A DNA stretch of 64,000 nucleotides, taken from assembly GCF_022601715.1 (NCBI RefSeq), contig NZ_JAKVIM010000012.1:1-64000 (forward strand), given 5' to 3'. Shown here in pieces: positions 25,425 to 33,656 of this stretch. The position numbers and the translations under genes were made by a program. Below the pieces are notes generated by a model. That model did no database searches. It was not told the DNA's origin and saw nothing but the letters and a program-made list of their open reading frames with translations. How positions within the stretch are numbered: the first letter of the stretch is position 1; every line of letters begins with the position of its first letter. This DNA comes from Acinetobacter zhairuonensis. Lineage in GTDB: Bacteria; Pseudomonadota; Gammaproteobacteria; Pseudomonadales; Moraxellaceae.

Positions 25425-25472
25425 GAAAGCGGGATGTAACACACTTTAAAGGCGTGTTTCACATCCCGTTTC
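25425..25472. terminator. Long interrupted hairpin after the 309-aa protein gene
   Basis: GAAAGCGGGATGTAACACAC pairs with GTGTTTCACATCCCGTTTC, with one bulge and mismatches and a loop around TTTAAAGGC. It begins 25 bp after the stop at 25400. It lacks a long T tract, so it may be an inefficient terminator or a stable 3' end. Confidence 0.6.
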
Positions 25473-25521
25473 TACTTGATATTGGCTTAAAAAGCAGTGT
25501 GACAATATTATTGAGTATATT

Positions 25522-25581
25522 TTATCCACAGATTTTTATTTTAACGTTTTTTTAAATTCAAATTAAATTGAGTTATCCATA
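25522..25581 (+). promoter_or_regulatory. Pair of DnaA-box-like nonamers
   Basis: TTATCCACA at 25522-25530 is a perfect match to the strong DnaA box. TTATCCATA at 25573-25581 differs at one base. They have the same orientation, 51 bp apart (about five helical turns), in AT-rich non-coding DNA. This could be a DnaA-titration or regulatory site; a chance match is possible for a single nonamer. Confidence 0.45.
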
Positions 25582-25810
25582 GTTTTAAATTTATTTGAAA
25601 TCAAAAGCCATCATTTATGAAAATATAAATAAAAACAGCTTGTTATTATAATATCGATCATAGTCATTACTAAGTCATTATCTTAATGAAAATTAAGAAA
25701 GGTTGTTTTTTAATCAATTATAATAAGTACTTTATTTAGTCAAATTTTTATGCTTATAATATGAGCAAGCAATTGGATTTAACGATAATATAGATCGGAA
25801 TGAAATATCT

Positions 25811-25951
25811 ATGAAGATCGTACAAGAAGAAAATTTACAGCGGGTTGAAACTCAACTTGAACAGCGTTTCCAACTAGATGTCATGTCATGCCTTTTTTTT
25901 ATATTCGGCATGATCACATCAGCTTATATCCTGCACCAGTTTATTCTTTAA
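25811..25951 (+). CDS. Possible 46-aa single-span membrane protein
   Basis: The short ORF runs ATG 25811 to TAA 25951. It encodes a charged, helix-prone N-terminal half (MKIVQEENLQRVETQLEQRF) followed by one hydrophobic span (CLFFIFGMITSAYILHQFIL) up to the last residue. The amphipathic-then-membrane plan is typical of small bacterial membrane proteins. The ribosome-binding site is weak (CGGAATGA about 10 bp upstream), but a -10-like element precedes it and a strong terminator lies 16 bp after its stop. Coding status is not proven. Confidence 0.5.
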   Translation: MKIVQEENLQRVETQLEQRFQLDVMSCLFFIFGMITSAYILHQFIL

Positions 25952-25966
25952 TTTTACCTTAAAAAG

Positions 25967-25995
25967 AAAAACCCATCTTATTCAGATGGGTTTTT
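25967..25995. terminator. Bidirectional terminator between the 46-aa ORF and serC
   Basis: AAAAACCCATCT pairs perfectly with AGATGGGTTTTT across the loop TATTC, with A and T tracts outside. It sits 12 bp from the serC stop on the minus strand and 16 bp from the small ORF on the plus strand. Confidence 0.9.
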
Positions 25996-26006
25996 GTATT
26001 TTGGGA

Positions 26007-27086
26007 TTAAGCATTGCGTTTAGCAAAGTCATCCATAAAGTGAACCAATGCTTGCACACCTTCTAATGGTACAGCGTTATAAATACTAGCACGCATACCA
26101 CCCACAGAACGGTGACCCGCTAAATTCAACAAATGATTCTCTTCAGCTTCTTTCAAGAACAATTTTTCTAAATCAGGATTTGCCAGAGTAAATGGCACAT
26201 TCATAATTGAACGGTTAGCTTTAGCAATCGGATTCGCATAGAAGTCACTTGAATCGATATAACCATAAAGCAACTTGGCTTTTTGTAAGTTCACCTGATG
26301 CATGGCATCAACACCACCATTTTCAAGTAACCATTCAAACACTAAACCAGACAAATACCATGCATAAGTTGATGGCGTGTTGACCATCGAATCATTTTTA
26401 GCTTGAGCAGAATATTTCAATAAGCTTGGAATTTCTGGTTTCGCCTGATCCAATAGATCATCACGAATAATTACCAAGGTTAAACCTGCTGGACCAATAT
26501 TCTTTTGCGCGCCCGCATAAATCAAGCCAAATTTAGAAACATCTAAGGGTGCAGATAAAATGCTTGATGAAAAGTCACACACCAAAGGTTTATCAGTTTC
26601 AGGAATACCCGCAAACTGTAAACCACCGATGGTTTCATTGTCTGCATAATGGACATAAGCTGCATCGGCAGATAAATTCCATTCGCTTTGCGCAGTAATG
26701 GCTAGCTTGCCATCAATTTTAGTACCCGCTTCCACGACATTAATGTCGCCATAACGCTGAGCTTCTTGTAACGCTTTTTCAGACCAGATACCTGTATGGA
26801 TATAATCTGCTTTATTATTTTTACCCAAAAGGTTTAACGGAATTGCAGAAAACTGTAGTGATGCCCCACCCTGTAAAAACAACACTTTGTAGTTTTCAGG
26901 AATGTTCATGAGCTTACGTAAATCCGCTTCTGCCTTTTCTGCAACCGCAACATAATCTTTGCTACGGTGGCTCATTTCCATAATGGACAACCCTTTGCCA
27001 TGCCAATCTAACAGCTCTTGTTGAGCTTTTTCTAAAACGGCAGTAGGTAATGCAGCAGGACCAGCACAGAAATTGTACGCGCGCAT
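26007..27086 (-). CDS. serC: Phosphoserine aminotransferase
   Basis: SerC makes 3-phosphoserine from 3-phosphohydroxypyruvate and glutamate, and also acts in pyridoxal phosphate synthesis. The 359-aa product starts [14 protein letters not shown], the family N-terminus. It has the substrate loop [10 protein letters not shown] near 43, GGASLQF near 75, and the PLP-lysine in [15 protein letters not shown] near 193. It ends [16 protein letters not shown], which carries the substrate Arg. ATG 27086 has AGGA 8 bp upstream; the longer reading to 27128 lacks a site. It is a single gene. Confidence 0.96.
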   Translation of the reverse strand: MRAYNFCAGPAALPTAVLEKAQQELLDWHGKGLSIMEMSHRSKDYVAVAEKAEADLRKLMNIPENYKVLFLQGGASLQFSAIPLNLLGKNNKADYIHTGIWSEKALQEAQRYGDINVVEAGTKIDGKLAITAQSEWNLSADAAYVHYADNETIGGLQFAGIPETDKPLVCDFSSSILSAPLDVSKFGLIYAGAQKNIGPAGLTLVIIRDDLLDQAKPEIPSLLKYSAQAKNDSMVNTPSTYAWYLSGLVFEWLLENGGVDAMHQVNLQKAKLLYGYIDSSDFYANPIAKANRSIMNVPFTLANPDLEKLFLKEAEENHLLNLAGHRSVGGMRASIYNAVPLEGVQALVHFMDDFAKRNA

Positions 27087-27206
27087 GATTTTTCCTTTCA
27101 GAGGTGAAACACAATAAAATGATGGCATTTAATCATATCTTGATCAGGCTTGCAGTAAATTATCCTGAAAATATTTCAATGCAATCGGGTATTTAAAATC
27201 AAAACA

Positions 27207-27881
27207 TCAATAAAGATCGGTACGTTTTTTAGGTTGAATGGCTTTAATAAATGATTCACCTACGACTAAGTAACTGACTATACGTACAATTAAAGCAGGA
27301 ATAACGACAATAGCATGTATCAATAAAGCCAAAAATAAATAAATGGCGAATTCTACATAACGGTAAAGATGAATTTTTTTTGTTTGATTGTCGCCAAGAT
27401 GTCGCTGTTTCAAATCATTAAGATTACTCTCGCCATGTGCTTGAATCCACTGCCGCGTTGTCAGCGCATATAAATTACGACAGTAGATGCCACGCAGAAA
27501 AGCCATCCACATACGTTTGGGTTTTAAGAAAAATCCTGTAGAAAGCGCAATTAAATTCATGATGCCCAGTATAGGATGATTGAACATGGAACCTGTACCT
27601 AGCTCCCAAGCACTGACTTCACCTTCACCAATTCTTCCAACGCTATAACCCGTTAAAATATGATGTAAATCATGGTATTTAAGATACTTATGTCGCACCT
27701 TAATATTCGGCAAAGGCACCAGCAAACAACCATTATAAACATTCACCGTACATGGCTCTTGCTCGATTTGAATTGGTGCAAAACCATTCTGTTGATAAAA
27801 TAAAGCTAACGCCTGATTAATACTCATCCGATCGAATGGAATTGAAGACATTGATGTAATTGGGGGGACATATTGAGTCAT
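27207..27881 (-). CDS. Coq4-like protein
   Basis: The 224-aa product contains the zinc-ligand pattern of the Coq4 ubiquinone-biosynthesis family, HDxxH-x11-E, as HDLHH, eleven residues, then E (YHDLHHILTGYSVGRIGEGE, about residues 69-88). The motif is followed by helices (LGIMNLIALSTGFFLKPKRM), and a hydrophobic C-terminal segment (IYLFLALLIHAIVVIPALIV, about 178-197) suggests membrane association. Coq4 organises or acts in late ring modification of ubiquinone; a role in quinone metabolism here is inference. It could instead be a distant family member with another job. It is a lone gene, not in the ubiCA cluster at 57.5 kb. Confidence 0.65.
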   Translation of the reverse strand: MTQYVPPITSMSSIPFDRMSINQALALFYQQNGFAPIQIEQEPCTVNVYNGCLLVPLPNIKVRHKYLKYHDLHHILTGYSVGRIGEGEVSAWELGTGSMFNHPILGIMNLIALSTGFFLKPKRMWMAFLRGIYCRNLYALTTRQWIQAHGESNLNDLKQRHLGDNQTKKIHLYRYVEFAIYLFLALLIHAIVVIPALIVRIVSYLVVGESFIKAIQPKKRTDLY

Positions 27882-28095
27882 TAGTATTTTTATCTGTGTA
27901 ATTATTTAAAAGTATAAATTTATCGTATTATAACTTTACAGAAAAACGAGTCCAGCCTCGGAAAAATGCGAAATGTAAACGCACTCGTTTACATCGATAA
28001 AATGAAGATCTGTATAATTCATGACAACGATAATGCGAGCTTGATGAATGTCACAGCGTTTTCAATTAAAACCAAGAAAATTAACGCTTACTATG

Positions 28096-29553
28096 AAACC
28101 TATTTTCCCGAGTTTTATTTACTTATGTTCGAGTTTAGGCTTCATGCTACCCTGTTATGCTCAATCGATCAGTTACAGTGAAGCCGAACACAGCATCCTG
28201 ACACAATCTTATAGCACACAGGCTGCCCAAGCTTTACAGCAATCAGCACAACTGCAAGCCGAAGCGCTCAAAGGACTAGGTCTACCGCGCGTGGATTTGA
28301 ATGTGCGTGCCTATGCCTTTCATAATGAAGTCGATGTGCCGCTCAATTCACTCAAAAATAATCTGGATAATACCCTGACTACAGGCGTAAATAATCAAAT
28401 TGATCAGTGGCAAAATAATAGCGGTATCCCCAGTGGAGTGACGAACACGTTAAAAGATAGTGTCGGCAACGTCATTGATCGTGGAATTGGACTAATTCCC
28501 AATGAAGCCACTTTAAACTTGGATGATCAGGTGGTCCGTCCTACCGTTTCGGTCTTCATGCCTATATATACTGGCGGGTTAACTTCAAGCGCTAAACAAA
28601 TGGCACAGATTCAGTCGGAACGTAGTGTCATTAATAATAAACAGCAACAAGATCTACAACGCTTTGAAATTATTCAAGCCTATTTCTATACCCAACTGCA
28701 ACAGCAATTATTGGATGCAAGCCGTTTTAACTTTCAGGCGATGCAAAGCCATTATCAAAATGCGCTAAAACTGGAACAACAAGGTTTTATTAGCAAAGGG
28801 CAACGCATGCAATTTGAAGTGGCAAAAAATAATGCAGATCGCGTTATGCAAAATTCACAAACCAATTTACGCGCCAGCTTGTTCCAGTTGAATAATTTAT
28901 TGCAAAGTAGCCAAGTCACAGAATTAAGCACGCCGCTTTTTGTGAATACCTCGCACAACCAATCAATTAATCAATTATTAGCCAGTTATCCTGAGCAATC
29001 TTCTCTGGTACAAAAACTGCAAAAAGATACTGAACTTGCAAAGGTCAAAGTCAAAGCAGAATCAGCTGCAAAAAAGCCCACCATATTTGCCTTTGGTGAG
29101 TACAGTTTAGATGAACATCAAAATTGGATTGTCGGTGTCGCTGCACAGTACAATCTATTCTCAGGCATCGACAAACAGAAAAATGTACAAGCTGCAGAAC
29201 TACAACGCTACGCCTTAGAATTAACCACGCAACGCACCAAACAAGACATTGAAAATGTGATTTATAAATCATATAACGAACTTGAATCTGCGCAGCAAAG
29301 TCATGTTCTACTGCAACAAAATATGCAAGCTGCACAGGAAAATTTACGCATTCAAACCCTGTCTTTTAAAGAAGATATGGGCACCGCCACCCAAGTGATT
29401 GATGCGCAAAATGCCATGACTGCACTCAAATCTGAAATGGCACTAAATGCCTATAAATATGTGATGTCCTTAGCCACTTTGTTGCAAAGTCACGGCAGCA
29501 TTGCAGAATTTCAAAGCTACGTAAATCAAAAAAATACGCAATATATTCGTTAA
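28096..29553 (+). CDS. TolC-family outer-membrane efflux protein
   Basis: This is the outer-membrane duct of the export operon that follows. The product (485 aa from ATG 28096) has a signal peptide (IYLCSSLGFMLPCYA, cleavage before QSISYSEAE) and two long coiled-coil repeats of the outer-membrane factor family (QQLLDASRFNFQAMQSHYQN, and ELESAQQSHVLLQQNMQAAQ later). Periplasmic tip segments rich in Gln/Ala follow each. An ATG at 28048 would add 16 residues (MSQRFQLKPRKLTLT); neither start has a clear ribosome-binding site. The HlyD-type gene begins 18 bp after its stop. Confidence 0.88.
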   Translation, partial: KPIFPSFIYLCSSLGFMLPCYAQSISYSEAEHSILTQSYSTQAAQALQQSAQLQAEALKGLGLPRVDLNVRAYAFHNEVDVPLNSLKNNLDNTLTTGVNNQIDQWQNNSGIPSGVTNTLKDSVGNVIDRGIGLIPNEATLNLDDQVVRPTVSVFMPIYTGGLTSSAKQMAQIQSERSVINNKQQQDLQRFEIIQAYFYTQLQQQLLDASRFNFQAMQSHYQNALKLEQQGFISKGQRMQFEVAKNNADRVMQNSQTNLRASLFQLNNLLQSSQVTELSTPLFVNTSHNQSINQLLASYPEQSSLVQKLQKDTELAKVKVKAESAAKKPTIFAFGEYSLDEHQNWIVGVAAQYNLFSGIDKQKNVQAAELQRYALELTTQRTKQDIENVIYKSYNELESAQQSHVLLQQNMQAAQENLRIQTLSFKEDMGTATQVIDAQNAMTALKSEMALNAYKYVMSLATLLQSHGSIAEFQSYVNQKNTQYIR

Positions 29554-29571
29554 CTTTAATGGGGAAATCAC

Positions 29572-30720
29572 ATGACTCAAGATCAAACACCACCTGATCA
29601 AGAACCAAAAGTCTCCTCATTAGAGGAGCAACATGCAGAACAACTTACTTCTGAAACTGAAAATAAAACATCATCGGAAGCTGATTCGAGTGAATCAGTG
29701 AATACTTCGCAACCATCCAAAGCTGAAACGTCAAAGCCTAAAATCGTGAAAATGCTGGTGACGATTTTGATCATTCTGCTGTTAGGAGTGATAGCTTTTG
29801 GCTTGTGGAAAAGCTACCAACCGAAGATGGTCGAAATCCAAGGACGTGTGGAAGCCGAAACCATTCATATCAGCAGCAAAATTCCAAGCCGAATAGAAGA
29901 ACTGTATGTACATGATGGACAGAAAGTTAAAAAAGGTCAGCCGCTGATTCGCCTATACAGCCCAGAAATTGATGCCAAAAAGCAGCAGACATTAGCAGGT
30001 TTGCAATCAGCTCTCGCGTTGCAATCGACCGCCGATCGAGGTTCACAGCAAGAAAATATTGATACCTTATATGCCAACTGGCAAGCCATGAAATCGCAAC
30101 AAGTCTTGGCTGAAACCACCTATCAACGTGGAGCAAAACTTTTTCAAGAAGGCGTCATTTCTCGCCAGCGCCGCGATGAAATGCAGGCAGCGGCGCAATC
30201 CGCAACTCAACTGACGGAAGCTGCCTATCAACAATATGCACGCAGCAAACGTGGCAGCACCACCGAACAAAAATCGACTGCGGATGCACAAGTTGAGATT
30301 GCCAAAGCCGCAGTTGCCGAAGCCAATGCCCTAGATGCAGAAACTAAATTATTTTCACCTGTCGATGGCACCATTTCAAAAACCTACGGCAAAGTCTCGG
30401 AACTGGTGGCTATGGGCGTTCCTGTTATGAGTATTATTTTAGATGATGAGATGTGGGTCAGCCTGAATGTCCGTGAAGACCAATATGCTCAAGTGTATCA
30501 GGCCAAAACTCTTGAAGGTTTTATTCCCGCTTTAAATAAAACGGCACAATTCAAAATTAAAAGCATTGATGCTGAAGGTGAATTTGCCACTATCAAAACC
30601 ACGCGACAAACAGGTGGATATGATATTCGTAGTTTCAAATTGCATTTGACTCCAAGCACTCCAATTCCCGACCTGAAAGTCGGAATGAGTGTGTTATTTA
30701 AAGTCAAAGAGCAATCCTGA
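29572..30720 (+). CDS. HlyD-type periplasmic adaptor (membrane fusion protein)
   Basis: The 382-aa protein has a cytoplasmic Ser/Glu/Thr-rich N-terminus (about 1-58), one membrane span (KMLVTILIILLLGVIAFGLW, about 60-79) and a biotinyl-lipoyl-like half motif (IEELYVHDGQKVKKGQPLIR). A coiled-coil hairpin with Gln/Ala-rich helices comes next, then the second half (LFSPVDGTISKTYGKVSELV) and a beta-barrel domain. It bridges the TolC-type duct and the inner-membrane permeases. GGGGAA lies 6 bp before the ATG. Its TGA overlaps the ATG of the first permease gene by one base. Confidence 0.9.
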   Translation: MTQDQTPPDQEPKVSSLEEQHAEQLTSETENKTSSEADSSESVNTSQPSKAETSKPKIVKMLVTILIILLLGVIAFGLWKSYQPKMVEIQGRVEAETIHISSKIPSRIEELYVHDGQKVKKGQPLIRLYSPEIDAKKQQTLAGLQSALALQSTADRGSQQENIDTLYANWQAMKSQQVLAETTYQRGAKLFQEGVISRQRRDEMQAAAQSATQLTEAAYQQYARSKRGSTTEQKSTADAQVEIAKAAVAEANALDAETKLFSPVDGTISKTYGKVSELVAMGVPVMSIILDDEMWVSLNVREDQYAQVYQAKTLEGFIPALNKTAQFKIKSIDAEGEFATIKTTRQTGGYDIRSFKLHLTPSTPIPDLKVGMSVLFKVKEQS

Positions 30721-31850
30721 TGTGGGCTGGTCTTTGTCGTGAGCTGCGCTATTTAGCGACGCATAAGTGGGACTTGTGCTTAGTCACACTCGCCCCGCTG
30801 TTGGTAATTGTGCTGTTTAGCTGCATGTTTGCTCAAGGCAAACCTGAACATTTACCGATTGCAATTATTGATCAGGATCAAAGCAGCCTGAGTCGTAATA
30901 TCGAGAAATATCTAGCCAACAACCAAAGCTTGTCGATTTACAACATCACGACTGATGTAAATCATGCCGAACGACTGATCAATGAAACCAAAATTTGGGG
31001 CTATGTCTTAATTCCTGAGGGTGCTGAACAGCGATTGGTACAAGCCAAAGATGCTGAAATCGCCCTCGCATTTAATCAAAGTTACTTTAGTGTCGGTAAT
31101 TCCATTTCCTCAGCAATGCTCAGCAGCACCTTACAAGCCATGGCTAATTATTTAGGACAAAATTATTTGGAAAATAATCTGCCCTATTTAGAACTACCCA
31201 CACCCAATGTGAAAATTTCACCGCTCTACAACCCCAGTTTAAGTTATGAATTTTATTTAGAGCCTTTTGTGATTCCCGCAGTCTTGCATTTGCTTTTGTG
31301 TTGTTGCGTCGCGTTTGCAGTGGGTCAGGAATTTCAATTTCATCACGCACAGAACTGGTTAGGCGGGCAAAAGATTTGGTCTGCCTTACTCAGTAAAATT
31401 CTGCTTTATGTCCTGATTTTTAGTGTCTGGACATGGCTGTGGATGTTCTGGCTGATTGAAATTCGAAGCTGGTTTGTCGCTGGTCAACTGTGGCTTCTCC
31501 TATTCGCGCAATTCCTTTTTTATGTTGCCTACGCCTTACTCAGTGCCATTGTCGTTTTAGCTACCCAAAGTTTAGCCAAAACATTTGGCTTTTTGGCTGT
31601 ATATGGCGGTTCATCTTTAAGTTTTGCAGGGGTTACTCTACCGTTAAATAATGCCCCTGCCTTTACCAAATTCTGGGCGAATATTATTCCCTACACGCCT
31701 TATGCCAAACTGCAAACTGAACAGTGGGTCGTCGGTAGTCCAGTACAACAATCCTTTATTCCCTTGCTCATTTTATCTTTCTATTGCCTGTTGTATGGTC
31801 TGAGCGCTTATGTCTTGCTGAAGCGGCGTGCCCGAGAGGTAGAAGCATGA
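30720..31850 (+). CDS. ABC-2 type permease subunit, first of two
   Basis: The 376-aa protein has one N-terminal span (LCLVTLAPLLVIVLFSCMFA), an extracytoplasmic domain of about 150 residues with the phrase PIAIIDQDQSSLSRNIEKYL, then about five spans to the C-terminus (YHLLLCCC-type region, WTWLWMFWLI, LLLFAQFLFYVAYALLSAIV). This is the YhhJ/YbhR-type plan. ABC-2 permeases normally pair with a separate ATPase, and none is encoded in this operon. Its end overlaps the next start (ATGA, 31847-31850). Confidence 0.85.
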   Translation: MWAGLCRELRYLATHKWDLCLVTLAPLLVIVLFSCMFAQGKPEHLPIAIIDQDQSSLSRNIEKYLANNQSLSIYNITTDVNHAERLINETKIWGYVLIPEGAEQRLVQAKDAEIALAFNQSYFSVGNSISSAMLSSTLQAMANYLGQNYLENNLPYLELPTPNVKISPLYNPSLSYEFYLEPFVIPAVLHLLLCCCVAFAVGQEFQFHHAQNWLGGQKIWSALLSKILLYVLIFSVWTWLWMFWLIEIRSWFVAGQLWLLLFAQFLFYVAYALLSAIVVLATQSLAKTFGFLAVYGGSSLSFAGVTLPLNNAPAFTKFWANIIPYTPYAKLQTEQWVVGSPVQQSFIPLLILSFYCLLYGLSAYVLLKRRAREVEA

Positions 31851-32941
31851 AAATGTTTAAAGAGTTGTTATACTACTATGCCAAGACCTTTCGTGACATT
31901 GCCAAGAACAACTCTATTTTGACAACAATGGTCTTGTCGGTATTGTTTTATAGCTTTTTCTATCCAACAGCCTATAAAGCTCAACATGCCGAAGCACTCC
32001 CAATTGTGATTGTAGATGAAGAACAAAGCACACTGACTGCCAGTATTATCAATGCGGCAAGCAACAGTCCTAATATTCAAGTCCGTGCAGTAACAGGTAA
32101 TTTTGCCGAAGCAGAGGCGTTAGTTAAACAACAACGTGCCGATGGCATTTTGCTCTTACCCGACAATCTATCCAATAGTATTCATCGGGGTGAAGTGGGT
32201 GGCGTCGGCTTATACTTAAGTGCAGCCTATTTTTTGAGAACCAAGCAGATTGGCTTGGGCTTAGCGACCTCAATCGAAAATACATTAGCAGAACATGCAG
32301 AGAAATTTGGGCAGGTCTCACATTTTTCTCCTGCGCTTTCAATTCATCAAATTCCTTTATTCAATACCCTTTCTGGTTATGGCAGTTATATTTTCCCCGC
32401 CATTGCTCCTTTAATTATTCATCAGACCATAGTTTTGGGTTTATGCATGTTGGTCGCAGGCTATCGCAATACAGGTTGGCGAACTCAACGCATTGAGTTT
32501 TGGGGCTTAATTGCTGCAGTACTTAGCATTGGTTGCTTAGGCTGCTTTTATTTATTTGGATTTACTTTCTGGCTCTATGATTATCCACGTGGCGGAAACT
32601 TCATTGGAATGCTCATTGCTGTGCCAATCTATATTGGCTGTGTGATCGGATTTAGCCTAGTTTTAGCCTCCTATCTGGATCTCCCTGAACGTGCTGGACA
32701 TCTAATTGTTTTTACTTCGATTCCATTATTTTTGCTTTCGGGAGCTGCATGGCCACATGCCGCAATGCCTGAATGGATGCAATACTTAGGTTTAGCGCTA
32801 CCCTCCACCCAAGGCATTCAAATGTTTATTCAGCTCAATCAGATGGGAGTACCGACCTCTATGGTCGTACCCAAACTCATTTATTTGGCGACCTTCGGTG
32901 CTGTTTGTTTGGTGTGGAGCTATAGACGCTTAAAAAATTAA
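31847..32941 (+). CDS. ABC-2 type permease subunit, second of two
   Basis: The 364-aa protein repeats the plan of its neighbour. A first span lies near 23-42 (ILTTMVLSVLFYSFFYPTAY). An extracytoplasmic domain begins PIVIVDEEQSTLTASIINAA, and about five C-terminal spans follow (APLIIHQTIVLGLCMLVAGY, GLIAAVLSIGCLGCFYLFGF). The shared PI(A/V)I(I/V)D phrase indicates duplication of the two permeases. The ATG at 31847 lies in the preceding stop (ATGA), so the longer frame from 31784 is not used. It ends the operon; the next gene on this strand is 7 kb away. Confidence 0.85.
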   Translation: MKMFKELLYYYAKTFRDIAKNNSILTTMVLSVLFYSFFYPTAYKAQHAEALPIVIVDEEQSTLTASIINAASNSPNIQVRAVTGNFAEAEALVKQQRADGILLLPDNLSNSIHRGEVGGVGLYLSAAYFLRTKQIGLGLATSIENTLAEHAEKFGQVSHFSPALSIHQIPLFNTLSGYGSYIFPAIAPLIIHQTIVLGLCMLVAGYRNTGWRTQRIEFWGLIAAVLSIGCLGCFYLFGFTFWLYDYPRGGNFIGMLIAVPIYIGCVIGFSLVLASYLDLPERAGHLIVFTSIPLFLLSGAAWPHAAMPEWMQYLGLALPSTQGIQMFIQLNQMGVPTSMVVPKLIYLATFGAVCLVWSYRRLKN

Positions 32942-33029
32942 AGATATAAAATTAATAAAAATTTTAAATCTTTAATTGCTATTCAGCTTAAAATTATGAC
33001 GTGGCATTAGAAAATTCTAATACTTCAGA

Positions 33030-33473
33030 TTAATGGGTTGAAGCGCCAAAGACTTTGACATCAAATTTACGAATTTTGCTGCTTCCACCAGCCTGATCAA
33101 AGCCAACATCGTATTGAACTAAGTTTTTATTGCCATAAGCATATTCATAACTCACCAAATACAGACTTGGTTTGTCAGTTGATTTTTCAATATATTTCGC
33201 TGCAATTTTCTTGTTGGTGATTTCTTGCTGCGGAATCGATTTTGCGAATTTACGCATATCATGCTCATGTGCGATAAAATCTGCTTTTAAATTGGGTTCA
33301 AAGTAAGTATAAAGCTGTTCAAAATCTGTAGATTTAAAAGCAGCATAAGCTTGCTCTGCCACTTGCTCTTGTGCTGCACTCGGATTTGGTAGAGCATCTT
33401 GCGCATTTTGACCAATTTTGTCGCAACCTGCTAATGTAATCATACTGCTTAAAATCAGAGCTTTTACTTTCAT
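33030..33473 (-). CDS. Small lipoprotein, DUF4019/DUF3887-like
   Basis: The 147-aa product starts with a lipoprotein signal peptide (MKVKALILSSMITLAGCDK, lipobox LAGC, Cys at residue 17). The mature part is a small alpha/beta domain (AEQAYAAFKSTDFEQLYTYF, then SLYLVSYEYAYGNKNLVQYD) that looks like the NTF2-like folds of DUF4019/DUF3887 proteins, judged by eye. Asp at +2 after Cys is the inner-membrane retention signal in E. coli, though this rule is not secure in Acinetobacter. AGG is 7 bp before ATG 33473; the longer frame to 33563 is unsupported. It is a lone gene upstream of the gyrA terminator. Confidence 0.75.
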   Translation of the reverse strand: MKVKALILSSMITLAGCDKIGQNAQDALPNPSAAQEQVAEQAYAAFKSTDFEQLYTYFEPNLKADFIAHEHDMRKFAKSIPQQEITNKKIAAKYIEKSTDKPSLYLVSYEYAYGNKNLVQYDVGFDQAGGSSKIRKFDVKVFGASTH

Positions 33474-33615
33474 TTTCAACCTATACTTTAAGTTCATTGC
33501 CATAGTATATAAAAAATAAGCTGAATATATTGAATTCATTACAAAGATCAATGCTATCTTCAATTCACAAATCTAATATTGAAAGAGTCAGTATTTCAAC
33601 ACTTTTAGAGTAAAG

Positions 33616-33639
33616 AAAAGGACGCCGAGGCGTCCTTTT
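33616..33639. terminator. Terminator after gyrA
   Basis: Perfect 11-bp stem AAAAGGACGCC / GGCGTCCTTTT around GA, about 18 bp beyond the gyrA stop on the minus strand, with a T-rich stretch next to it. Confidence 0.8.
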
Positions 33640-33656
33640 AGGATTTAAATTAACAC

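Larger units (their letters stand above)
25401..25810. other. 410-bp AT-rich gap with a hairpin and DnaA-box-like sites
   Basis: It holds the hairpin at 25425-25472, two DnaA-box-like nonamers at 25522-25530 and 25573-25581, and then about 200 bp of very AT-rich sequence. A possible extended -10 (TGCTTATAAT at 25751-25760) lies about 50 bp before the small ORF at 25811. No other ORF with a ribosome-binding site is seen. Confidence 0.6.

Noticed and set aside
27966..28181. 71-aa plus-strand ORF across the TolC-family gene start
   Set aside because: It overlaps the signal-peptide region of the TolC-family gene in another frame and has atypical composition.
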